From NCBI RefSeq assembly GCF_000172415.1, contig NZ_ABLD01000015.1, positions 62,001-126,000 of the forward strand: a stretch of 64,000 nt of DNA, read 5' to 3'. Shown one piece after another: positions 43,381-51,576 of this stretch; positions within the stretch are counted from its first letter, which is position 1; every line of letters begins with the position of its first letter. The notes under the pieces are model-generated. The model made no database searches. It saw nothing but the letters and a program-made list of their open reading frames with translations, and was not told the origin of the DNA. Source of the DNA: Paraburkholderia graminis C4D1M. GTDB lineage: Bacteria > Pseudomonadota > Gammaproteobacteria > Burkholderiales > Burkholderiaceae. Position numbers and translations under genes: made by a program.

Positions 43381-44244
43381 ATGCGAAACCTCGACGAAAA
43401 CACCATCACGGATGCCGTTCTTGCACGCCACGAACACGCACCCGATGAGCGGCTGAAGACGATTGCGACGGGTCTCGTGCGGCATCTGCACGACTTCGCC
43501 CGCGAAGTCGGCTTGACCGAACGCGAATGGGAAGCCGGTATCCGCTTTCTCACCGAGGTCGGCCATATCACCGACGAGCGCCGTCAGGAATTCATTCTGC
43601 TGTCGGATACGCTCGGCCTTTCGATGCTCGTGACCGCGATGGCGCATCGCAAGCCTCAAGGCTGCACGGAAGCCACGGTTTTCGGGCCGTTTTTCGTCGA
43701 CCATGCGCCCGAGTATCGCAACGGCGACGACGTGGCCAACGGCGCGCGAGGCGAACCGTGCTTCGTGTCGGGCGTGGTGCGCGGCCGGGACGGCGAACCG
43801 GTGAGCGGCGCACGCATCGAAGTCTGGCAGGCGGACGCCGATGGTTTCTACGACGTCCAGCACAGCGACGCCGACACGCACCGCGCGCGCGGCGTGTTGC
43901 ATAGTCTTTCCGATGGGCGCTATCACTTTCGCTCGATCGTCGCGGTGCCCTACCCGATTCCGCACGATGGTCCGGTGGGGCGAATGCTCGAAGCGCTGGG
44001 GCGCCATCCGTGGCGCCCTGCGCATCTGCATTTCATGATCACGGCGCCCGGCTATGAACGGCTCGTCACGCACGTGTTCCGCGACGGCGATCGTTACCTC
44101 GATTCAGACGCCGTGTTTGGCGTGCGCTCGTCGCTGATTGCGCAGTGGATTCATCACGAGAGCGGCACGGCGCCCGACGGCACCGCAATGACGACGCCCT
44201 TCAGCACCCTCGAATTCGACTTTGTCTTGAGCCGATCGTCATGA
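43381..44244 (+). CDS. Hydroxyquinol 1,2-dioxygenase (intradiol)
   Basis: 287 residues. Fe(III) ligands in the family spacing: Tyr157 (GFYDVQ), Tyr191 (VPYPIPHDGPVGRML), His215 and His217 (RHPWRPAHLHF). N-terminal helical linker RHLHDFAREVGLTEREWEAGIRFLTEVGH and EATVFGPFFV are as in hydroxyquinol rather than catechol dioxygenases. It opens 1,2,4-trihydroxybenzene to maleylacetate. Overlap ATGA with the maleylacetate reductase gene confirms the pair. Cytoplasmic. Confidence 0.92.
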   Translation: MRNLDENTITDAVLARHEHAPDERLKTIATGLVRHLHDFAREVGLTEREWEAGIRFLTEVGHITDERRQEFILLSDTLGLSMLVTAMAHRKPQGCTEATVFGPFFVDHAPEYRNGDDVANGARGEPCFVSGVVRGRDGEPVSGARIEVWQADADGFYDVQHSDADTHRARGVLHSLSDGRYHFRSIVAVPYPIPHDGPVGRMLEALGRHPWRPAHLHFMITAPGYERLVTHVFRDGDRYLDSDAVFGVRSSLIAQWIHHESGTAPDGTAMTTPFSTLEFDFVLSRSS

Positions 44245-45320
44245 TTGCCTTCACCTACACCAGCCGGCCCGGCCGCATCGTGTTCGGCGCGGGAGCGATC
44301 GAGCGCGTCGCGGAGGAACTCGACGAACTGTGCATTCGGCGCGCGCTCGTGCTCTGCACACCGGAGCAACGTTTTCTCGCCGACCGCGTGCGCAGGATAG
44401 CCGGCGAGCACTGCGCAGACGTGTTCGATCGGGCCGTCATGCATGTGCCCGTCGAAACCGCGCAGGAAGGCGTTGCGGCCGCGCTCGCAGCGGGCGCCGA
44501 TGGACTGGTCGCGGCGGGCGGCGGGTCGACGCTGGGGCTCGCAAAAGCCATCGCGCTGGAAACGTCGTTACCGATCCTCGCGATTCCGACGACCTACGCG
44601 GGCTCCGAAGTCACGCCGATCTACGGCATGACGTCCGCCGGAGAGAAAAAGACCGGCAAGAGCTACCGTGTACTGCCGCGCACCGTGATCTACGACGCGT
44701 GCCTCACGCTGACCTTGCCGGCAGCGCTGTCGGCCACGAGCGGCCTCAACGCGATCGCGCACGCCGCCGAAGGGCTCTATGCGCAGGACGCCAATCCCGT
44801 GATGTCGCTCTTCGCGGAAGAAGGCATCCGCAGTCTCGCGCATGCGTTGCCGCGCATCGTCGAACAGCCGGACGACATCGCGGCACGCGAAGCCGCCCAG
44901 TACGGTGCATGGCTATGCGGGACCGTGCTGGGGAGCGTCGGCATGGCGTTGCATCACAAGCTGTGCCACACGCTCGGCGGTATGTTCGATCTGCCGCACG
45001 CGGAAACTCATGCGGTGATGCTGCCGTACTCGATGGCGTTCAATCTGCCGGCAGCGCCAGCGGCACACGAACGTCTGTGCAGAGCGCTCGATACGCCGGA
45101 GCCCGCGACCTCGCTCTACGACCTTGGCCGCTCGCTTCATGCGCCGGCGTCTCTCAAAGCGCTGGGCCTGCGCGCAGCGGATATTCCGACGGCTGCGGCC
45201 GCCGCAATGCAGGCGCCGTATTACAACCCGCGGCCACTCTCATACGAAGCGGTACACCGCTTGCTCACTTCAGCTTTCGACGGCATGCGGCCCGACAGCC
45301 GCACGTTCGAAAGCGTATAA
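44241..45320 (+). CDS. Maleylacetate reductase
   Basis: 359 residues, iron-type alcohol dehydrogenase fold. AGGGSTLGLAKAIAL (NAD-binding GGGS), AIPTTYAGSEVTPIYG, and metal-site region HHKLCHTLGGMFDLPHAETHAVMLPY are typical. It reduces maleylacetate to 3-oxoadipate, entering the beta-ketoadipate pathway. The four-base overlap with the dioxygenase fixes the pairing. A hairpin follows the stop directly. Confidence 0.92.
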   Translation: MIAFTYTSRPGRIVFGAGAIERVAEELDELCIRRALVLCTPEQRFLADRVRRIAGEHCADVFDRAVMHVPVETAQEGVAAALAAGADGLVAAGGGSTLGLAKAIALETSLPILAIPTTYAGSEVTPIYGMTSAGEKKTGKSYRVLPRTVIYDACLTLTLPAALSATSGLNAIAHAAEGLYAQDANPVMSLFAEEGIRSLAHALPRIVEQPDDIAAREAAQYGAWLCGTVLGSVGMALHHKLCHTLGGMFDLPHAETHAVMLPYSMAFNLPAAPAAHERLCRALDTPEPATSLYDLGRSLHAPASLKALGLRAADIPTAAAAAMQAPYYNPRPLSYEAVHRLLTSAFDGMRPDSRTFESV

Positions 45321-45341
45321 GCGCTTCCCTTACCGAAGCGC
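45321..45341 (+). terminator. Hairpin after maleylacetate reductase
   Basis: GCGCTTC-CCTTACC-GAAGCGC, perfect 7-bp stem beginning the base after the stop codon; no T run. It may attenuate the last gene or stabilise the upstream mRNA. Confidence 0.45.
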
Positions 45342-45390
45342 GGCTCCGCAAATACTCCTGCAAACAGACACTTTTCAATTTCAATTCGCT

Positions 45391-46461
45391 ATGAAAAAAC
45401 GGGCACTCATCATCGGCGCGACGGGCATCGTCGGCGGCAATCTCGCGCAACATCTACTCGCGTGCGGAGACTGGGACGTGACAGGTCTTTCACGCGGCCG
45501 GAGCGCAGCGAATCGCGCGATGGAGTCCGTCACTGCCGATCTGACTTCCGCCGCATCCGTCGCCAATGCGCTTCAGGGCCGGCAGTTCACGCACGTTTTC
45601 TTTACTGCTTGGTCGCGACAGGCGACCGAGCGCGAGAACATCGAAGTGAACGGTGCAATGGTCCGTCACGTGCTGGACGCGCTGGGACCGTCCGGTACGC
45701 TGGAACATGCGGCTCTCGTCACAGGGCTCAAACACTATCTCGGACCGTTCGAAGCGTATGCGCAGGGCACTGTGCCGCTTACGCCGTTTCGCGAGGAACA
45801 GGGCCGCCAACCCGTCGACAATTTCTATTACGAGCAGGAAGACCGGCTATTCGAAGCAGCGCGTCAGTATGGCTTTAACTGGAGCGTGCATCGGCCGCAT
45901 ACGATTATCGGCTTCGCGCTCGGCAACGCGATGAACATGGGCGTGACGCTCGCCGTGTACGCGACGCTGTGCAAGGAAACGGGACAACCGTTCATGTTTC
46001 CCGGTTCGGCCGCGCAATGGAACGGTCTCACGGATATGACCGACGCGCGCCTGCTTGCGCGACATCTCGAGTGGGCTTCAACGTCGCCCGCCGCGCGCAA
46101 CGAGGACTTCAACGTTGTGAATGGCGACGTGTTCCGCTGGCAATGGATGTGGTCGCAACTGGCGCAGTACTTCGGCATCGAGCCTGCGCCTTTCGACGGT
46201 GAGACGCGTCCGCTTGAACATCGCATGCAGGGAGCCGGCGAACAATGGGCGACAATCGCGGCCCGCTATCAATTGAGGGAAGCGAGCATCGAAAAGCTCG
46301 TGTCGTGGTGGCATACGGACGCCGATCTCGGACGTCCGATGGAAGTGCTGACCGACATGAGCAAGAGCCGCAAAGCCGGCTTCCTCGACTATCAGAGCAC
46401 GCCGGATGCCTTCTTCGCCCTCTTCGACAAACTGAAAGAGGAACGCGTCATACCTTCGTAG
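45391..46461 (+). CDS. PRISE-type SDR (progesterone 5-beta-reductase/iridoid synthase-like)
   Basis: 356 residues. RALIIGATGIVGGNLAQHLL is the NADPH-binding loop; HVFFTAWSRQATERENIEVN and ALVTGLKHYLGPFEAY include the TGxKxY-like motif; NFYYEQEDRLFE has the catalytic Tyr; the C-terminal LVSWWHTDADLGRPMEVLTDMSKSRKAGF matches the PRISE signature. PRISE enzymes reduce enones. After a 70-base gap and hairpin it may be the last gene of the hydroxyquinol operon. A role in reducing a ring enone before aromatisation is speculative. Confidence 0.85.
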   Translation: MKKRALIIGATGIVGGNLAQHLLACGDWDVTGLSRGRSAANRAMESVTADLTSAASVANALQGRQFTHVFFTAWSRQATERENIEVNGAMVRHVLDALGPSGTLEHAALVTGLKHYLGPFEAYAQGTVPLTPFREEQGRQPVDNFYYEQEDRLFEAARQYGFNWSVHRPHTIIGFALGNAMNMGVTLAVYATLCKETGQPFMFPGSAAQWNGLTDMTDARLLARHLEWASTSPAARNEDFNVVNGDVFRWQWMWSQLAQYFGIEPAPFDGETRPLEHRMQGAGEQWATIAARYQLREASIEKLVSWWHTDADLGRPMEVLTDMSKSRKAGFLDYQSTPDAFFALFDKLKEERVIPS

Positions 46462-46471
46462 AGGGCACGCC

Positions 46472-47371
46472 TCACGGATCCAACCCAATAAATCCCGCCA
46501 GTTCCTCGGGCTTTCCGAGAGGAAACGCTTCCTTGATGTGATCGAGAAAGGCGGAGACCCGAGGGCTTAGCAAGCGTCGCGAAGGATAAAGCGCCCATAG
46601 CGGGATGTCGGGACCGTCCACATCGCCCCAATGCGCAAGCCTGCCGGCCGCGATGTCGTGACTCACGAGCGACAGCGGCAGCCTCGCGGCGCCTACGCCA
46701 AGACGCACCGTATCGCGGACCATGACCAGCGACGAAAGGTGCGCAACCGGCGTGATCGAGATGCGCGATTTTCCCTTGGGACCTGTGACGTCCCACGCGG
46801 CAATCCGGTCAGGCGTCCCGCGAACGACAGCCGGAACACTCGACCCGTCCGTCGGCCGCGCCAGGCCCGGTGTGGCCACGACGACCAGCCGGTCGCGCAG
46901 GAACACGCGGCCGATCAGGCTCTCGTCGACATCGGGGTTCACGCGGATCACCAGATCGTAGCCTTCCTCGACCATATCGACGGGACGATCTTCGGTCGTC
47001 ACTTCCAGTCGGATGTCGGGGTATTTCAGCGCGAAGGTGGCGACCAGCTTGCCCATCGCGATCTGCGAAAAGAGCGCGGGCGCGCTGATGCGCAGTCGGC
47101 CGCGCGGGTGTTCGCTACCCGACGTGATGGCGGCGGCGCTGTCCGCAAGCTCCGCGAGAAGCGCACCGGTCCGCTCGTAAAGCGCGCGTCCTTCCTGCGT
47201 GAGTTTCACTCCGCGGGACCCGCGTTCAAAGAGCCTGAGACCCAGGCTGTCCTCGAGTTCGCTGACCCTGCGCGAGAGCGTGGCCTTCGGACGCTCCGCC
47301 ACACGGGCGGCCTCGCCGAAGCTCCCGTGACGGGCAACGAGGTTGAAATCCGCGAGAGCAAGAAGGTCCAT
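46472..47371 (-). CDS. LysR-family transcriptional regulator
   Basis: 299 residues. LLALADFNLVARHGSFGEAARVAERPKATLSRRVSELEDSLGLRLFERGSRGVKLTQEG is the DNA-binding domain; the effector domain is of the DsdC/AaeR-like CrgA group (RGRLRISAPALFSQIAMGKLVATF). GGTGGA lies 5 bases before the ATG at 47371. It is convergent with the PRISE gene and divergent from the NmrA gene at 47473, its probable target. Confidence 0.88.
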   Translation of the reverse strand: MDLLALADFNLVARHGSFGEAARVAERPKATLSRRVSELEDSLGLRLFERGSRGVKLTQEGRALYERTGALLAELADSAAAITSGSEHPRGRLRISAPALFSQIAMGKLVATFALKYPDIRLEVTTEDRPVDMVEEGYDLVIRVNPDVDESLIGRVFLRDRLVVVATPGLARPTDGSSVPAVVRGTPDRIAAWDVTGPKGKSRISITPVAHLSSLVMVRDTVRLGVGAARLPLSLVSHDIAAGRLAHWGDVDGPDIPLWALYPSRRLLSPRVSAFLDHIKEAFPLGKPEELAGFIGLDP

Positions 47372-47472
47372 GTGTTCCACCAGTGAGATACCCCGTCTCT
47401 TTATAACATCTTCCGGACCACGCATGGATCACTTACCTTGGAGGCGTCCCAACCAACCCAAGGAGTAACACC

Positions 47473-48336
47473 ATGACTATCCTCGTTACCGGTGCCACCG
47501 GCCGTGTCGGCCGCCATGTCGTCAACCAGCTCGTCAAGCGCGGTGCCAAAGTGCGCGTGCTTGTCCGCGATCCGTCGAAGGCCGACTTCCCTGCCGATGT
47601 CGCCGTGGCCCAAGGCGACATGCTCGATATCGACTCGCTGCGCAGCGCGTTCAGCGGCGTGCGCACGCTGTTTCTGCTCAACGCTGTCGCAGCCGACGAA
47701 TTCACTCAGGCACTCATCACGCTCAATGTTGCCCGCGAGTCGGGCGTCGAGCGCGTGGTCTACCTGTCGGTCATGCACGCAGAGCGCTCCGTGAACGTGC
47801 CGCATTTTGCGGTGAAGTCCGGCGCGGAGCGGATGATCGAACAGATGGGCTTTAACGCGACTATCCTGCGTCCGGCGTACTTCATCGATAACGATCTGAC
47901 GATCAAGGACGTCATCCTGAACCACGGCGTCTACCCGATGCCGATCGGCAGCAAGGGCGTCGCGATGGTCGACACGCGCGACATCGCGGAGGTCGCGGCA
48001 ATCGAACTGCTGCGCCGGGATCAGGCGCCCGGCAAATTGCCTGTCGACGTCATCAACCTCGTTGGGCCCGACACGTTGACGGGTCCGGGCCTCGCGTCCA
48101 TCTGGTCGGAGCTGCTTGGCCGGCCGGTTGCCTACGGCGGCGACGATCCCAGCCAGTTCGAGCAGAACCTGACGAACTTCCTGCCGAAGTGGATGGCGTA
48201 CGAAATGCGCCTGATGGCCGAGCGCTTCGTCAGCGACGGGATGGTGCCGGAAGCGGGCGACGCCGCTCGGCTTGTCAGCATCCTCGGCCGGCCACTGCAC
48301 TCATACCGCGACTTCGCCGCCGGCCTCGTCGCCTGA
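47473..48336 (+). CDS. NmrA-family NAD(P)H-binding protein
   Basis: 287 residues. MTILVTGATGRVGRHVVNQL, RVVYLSVMHAERS, and NATILRPAYFIDNDLTIKD place it with NmrA/TMR-like atypical SDRs. AAGGAG precedes the ATG. It is monocistronic, divergent from LysR, a common quinone- or aldehyde-stress pairing in Burkholderiaceae. Unrelated in sequence detail to the NmrA protein at 145-1011. Confidence 0.85.
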   Translation: MTILVTGATGRVGRHVVNQLVKRGAKVRVLVRDPSKADFPADVAVAQGDMLDIDSLRSAFSGVRTLFLLNAVAADEFTQALITLNVARESGVERVVYLSVMHAERSVNVPHFAVKSGAERMIEQMGFNATILRPAYFIDNDLTIKDVILNHGVYPMPIGSKGVAMVDTRDIAEVAAIELLRRDQAPGKLPVDVINLVGPDTLTGPGLASIWSELLGRPVAYGGDDPSQFEQNLTNFLPKWMAYEMRLMAERFVSDGMVPEAGDAARLVSILGRPLHSYRDFAAGLVA

Positions 48337-48383
48337 GCGTCACGCGCCGTTGCATGCGGTGCGCGAGCGCGCACCGCATCGGC

Positions 48384-49661
48384 TCAGTGCAGAACGTCCT
48401 GCAGCCGATAGTAGACGCCGACGAGCGGCAGCATCCACCGGCGCGCGGCATGCGCCGGCACGGGCGGCCACGGCAGCGCGCGCCACGGGTTGGCATCGGC
48501 GGAACCGGACATCACGTCCGCCATCACGCGGCCCATATGCGTGGACATCTGCACGCCGTGCCCGCTGTAACCCATCGAGTAGTAAAGCCCGTCGTGTTGT
48601 CCGGCGCGCGGAAGACGGTCCACGGTGATGTCCACGAGACCGCCCCAGCAATAGTCGACTCTCGTCGTGGCCAGCTCCGGAAAGTACTTCGCGAGGTTGG
48701 CTTGCAGCACGTGGCCGCTTTTCGCATCGGAGCGCGGATCGGACATTGCGAATCTCGCCCGCCCGCCCCACAGCAGCCGGTTATCAGGCGTGACACGAAA
48801 GTAGTTGCCGATGTTCAGCGACGTCACATAGTTGCGCCGCTGAGGAAACAGCGCGTCCAGTTGCCCCTTCGAAAGCGGCTCTGTCACGACGATAAAACTG
48901 CCGACAGGCGCCATTCGTTGCTGGAACCATTGCAGCGGACCTTGCCGCGAAGGCCCTGTCGCCACCAGCACGTTGTCCGCCCGAACCACGCCGCGCGCAC
49001 TAGTGATCTCGTAACCGCCACCGGCGATTCGCCTGATCTGCGTCACCGCCGCGTTCTGGAAAATGCGCGCCCCGTGACGCGCCGCCGCCTGCGCGAGCCC
49101 CACGCCGAACTTGCCCATATGCATCTGCGCGCCGTTGCGTTGCAACAGTCCGCCATGAAAACCATCGGAGCCGACTTCGGTGCGCATGCGCGCCGGCTCG
49201 ATCAGTTCGATATCCTGATCGACTTCGCGATGCAACACGTCGTAGGTCCGCGCGAGCTTGTCGAAGTGCTTCGGCTTGGCCGCGAGTTTGAGCTTGCCGC
49301 TACGCACGAAATCACAGTCGATCCGATGTTGCGTGACGATCGATTCGACCGTCTGTACCGCGCTTTCGTACGCACGGTAAAAGGCGCGCGCTTGTTCCAG
49401 CCCGACGCTGGCCGCGAGCGAAGCGAAGTCTTGCGCGACGCCCGTGTTGCATTGTCCGCCGTTGCGCCCCGATGCCTGGCCCGCTATCCGCCCCGCCTCG
49501 AGCACCGTGACCGACGTTCCACGCACGGCAAGTTCCAGCGCGGCCGATAGACCTGTAAAGCCGCCGCCGATCACGACCACATCGCTGCGTCCCTCGACGG
49601 GACCATCGGCGCCCTCGTTGAAGTCAGGAGCGGTGTCCAGCCAGTACGAATCTAGCTTCAT
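48384..49661 (-). CDS. FAD-dependent oxidoreductase, PuuB (gamma-glutamylputrescine oxidase)-like
   Basis: 425 residues. It begins SYWLDTAPDFNEGADGPVEG followed by VVVIGGGFTGLSAALEL, the FAD loop of the PuuB/OrdL group; GGQCNTGVAQDF and GLYYSMGYSGHGVQMSTHMGRVMAD near the C-terminus complete it. It oxidises a primary or secondary amine to aldehyde with FAD. No ribosome binding site is seen before the ATG at 49661. It lies after the orphan binding protein on the same strand. Confidence 0.85.
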   Translation of the reverse strand: MKLDSYWLDTAPDFNEGADGPVEGRSDVVVIGGGFTGLSAALELAVRGTSVTVLEAGRIAGQASGRNGGQCNTGVAQDFASLAASVGLEQARAFYRAYESAVQTVESIVTQHRIDCDFVRSGKLKLAAKPKHFDKLARTYDVLHREVDQDIELIEPARMRTEVGSDGFHGGLLQRNGAQMHMGKFGVGLAQAAARHGARIFQNAAVTQIRRIAGGGYEITSARGVVRADNVLVATGPSRQGPLQWFQQRMAPVGSFIVVTEPLSKGQLDALFPQRRNYVTSLNIGNYFRVTPDNRLLWGGRARFAMSDPRSDAKSGHVLQANLAKYFPELATTRVDYCWGGLVDITVDRLPRAGQHDGLYYSMGYSGHGVQMSTHMGRVMADVMSGSADANPWRALPWPPVPAHAARRWMLPLVGVYYRLQDVLH

Positions 49662-49764
49662 TGCATTTTCTAATTTAATGTCGGAGCAGACCGGCTTTGC
49701 CAGCGAGCGAAGCTTCGACGGCGAGCCGGTCACCGTAGCGATCAACCGCGAGCACCCGCCTCGC

Positions 49765-51336
49765 TCATGCCGACCACCACGCATATTCGGCGAACGAGAA
49801 ACCCATCATCGCACCGGTCGGAATCGCGCCGAGTCCTTTGAGGCGCTTGTCGTTCGCATCGATCAGACTGATGAACGACGGGATGCCGATGCCGCCTTCG
49901 TCCGTGACCAGCGCCTGCATTTCGCCGTACATCTGCTTGCGTTTGGCGTCGTCGGTCTCGCCGCGCGCGCTCACGAGCAATTGATCGAACTTCGGGTCCT
50001 TCCACGCCGATTCATTCCACGGCGCGTCGGATTTGAAGAACTGCGTGAACAGCACATCCGCGCTAGGCCGCGGGTTGATGCTGCCGAAACCGAGCGGATG
50101 CTTCATCCAGTGATTCGACCAGTAACCGTCGGACGGCACGCGATTCACGCTCAGATTCACGCCGATCTTCGCGGCCGTTTGCTGGATCAACTGCGCCATT
50201 TCGATTGAGCCGTTGGCGTCGGTGGTGGCGTAGATCGGCGGCAATGTAGTTCCGACCGCGCCGGCCTTCTGCATATAAAACTTCGCCTTGTCGAGGTCGA
50301 AGCCGCGCTGCGGCAGCGAAGCATTGAAGTACCGATGACCCGGCGGAATCGGCTGATCGTTGCCGGTCACCGCATAGCCGAGAAACACCGCGGAACGGAT
50401 CTGCTCCCGATCGAACATGTACTTCATGCCCTTCACAAAATCGGGGTTGCCCGTCAGCGTGTTGTCGCGACGCATGATCAGGTCCGTGTACAGGCCGGAC
50501 TTCGTCTCCTTGACTTCGTACCCCGGCGTCGACGAGATGCGCCGCGTCGAACGGGGATCGACCGAGTTGATCAGATGGACGTCCCCGGCGAGCAGCGCGC
50601 TGACACGCGCTGCGTTGTCGCTGATGCTGATCAGTTCGATCTGGTCGAGATACGGCTGCCCCGGCTTCCAGTAGTTGGCGTTGCGCACGCCCACCGTGCC
50701 CGCGCCCGGCGCGAAACTTTTCAGCTTGTACGGACCAGTGCCGATCGCCGAGTTGAAGTTGGTCGTGCCGTCCTTGACGATGACGAGTTGCGGCGTCGCG
50801 AGAATCACGGGCAAATCGGCATTCGGCACCTGCAGCGTCAACGTCACTTCGTTCGGCCCGCTCGCCGTCACGCTCGCGAACTGGTCGGCGAGTGTCTTCA
50901 CGCGCGAGGCGGTTTGCGGATTCTTGTGACGCATCAGCGAGTACACGACGTCGGCGGAAGTAAGCGTCTTGCCGTCGTGGAAAGTGACGCCTGAGCGCAG
51001 CTTGATGATCCACGTCTTCGCGTCCGCGCTCGACACCGATTCGGCGATGTTCATGCGCGGCGTGAGGCTTTCGTCAAGTTGCGTCAGGCCGCTGTAAAAC
51101 ATGAAGAAGCGGATATAGTCGCCGCCGGTCGAGCCCGCTGCGGGATCGAGCGTATCCGATACGGAGCCCGCGTTATAGGCGACGCGAATGCTGCCGCCCT
51201 TCTTCGGAACCTCGGCGGCAAGCGCGCCCGGCGCGGCCGTCAGGAGTCCCCCGCCGGCTACCATCATGCCGGTCCCAGCCAACATGCGCATCATGTCGCG
51301 GCGGCTGATGCCGCGGCTATTCGTTTCGTCGTTCAT
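49765..51336 (-). CDS. Orphan peptide/nickel-type substrate-binding protein with Tat signal
   Basis: 523 residues. SRRDMMRMLAGTGMMVAGGG is a twin-arginine signal, with cleavage after LAA. Family 5 binding-protein landmarks: GSIRVAYNAGSVSDTLDPA, WIIKLRSGVTFHDGKTLTSADVVYSLMRH, GTGPYKLKSFAPG and GMKYMFDREQIRSAVFLGYA. GGAGCC precedes the ATG. No permease or ATPase gene is close, so it must share a transporter elsewhere or the rest was lost. It follows hyuB by 240 bases on the same strand. Confidence 0.87.
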   Translation of the reverse strand: MNDETNSRGISRRDMMRMLAGTGMMVAGGGLLTAAPGALAAEVPKKGGSIRVAYNAGSVSDTLDPAAGSTGGDYIRFFMFYSGLTQLDESLTPRMNIAESVSSADAKTWIIKLRSGVTFHDGKTLTSADVVYSLMRHKNPQTASRVKTLADQFASVTASGPNEVTLTLQVPNADLPVILATPQLVIVKDGTTNFNSAIGTGPYKLKSFAPGAGTVGVRNANYWKPGQPYLDQIELISISDNAARVSALLAGDVHLINSVDPRSTRRISSTPGYEVKETKSGLYTDLIMRRDNTLTGNPDFVKGMKYMFDREQIRSAVFLGYAVTGNDQPIPPGHRYFNASLPQRGFDLDKAKFYMQKAGAVGTTLPPIYATTDANGSIEMAQLIQQTAAKIGVNLSVNRVPSDGYWSNHWMKHPLGFGSINPRPSADVLFTQFFKSDAPWNESAWKDPKFDQLLVSARGETDDAKRKQMYGEMQALVTDEGGIGIPSFISLIDANDKRLKGLGAIPTGAMMGFSFAEYAWWSA

Positions 51337-51576
51337 CTGAATTGGCTCCGCAGAGGTAAGTGATCCTGGCAATGTTGCATAGAAGTTCGTATAGGCAGCG
51401 AGAAGATTTTTCGCGGCTCGTTAGCAGCATCGTATGCCTGCAGAAACCGCGTAAAGCGCCGACAAAAAAGGGCAGACGGCATAAACAAACTGTTCCTGCG
51501 GCGCTAACGCGGCAATTTGCATGGTCGCCGGTTATGCGCGAAAGACTCACTGCAAGCGCGGCATCAACGGGTGATA

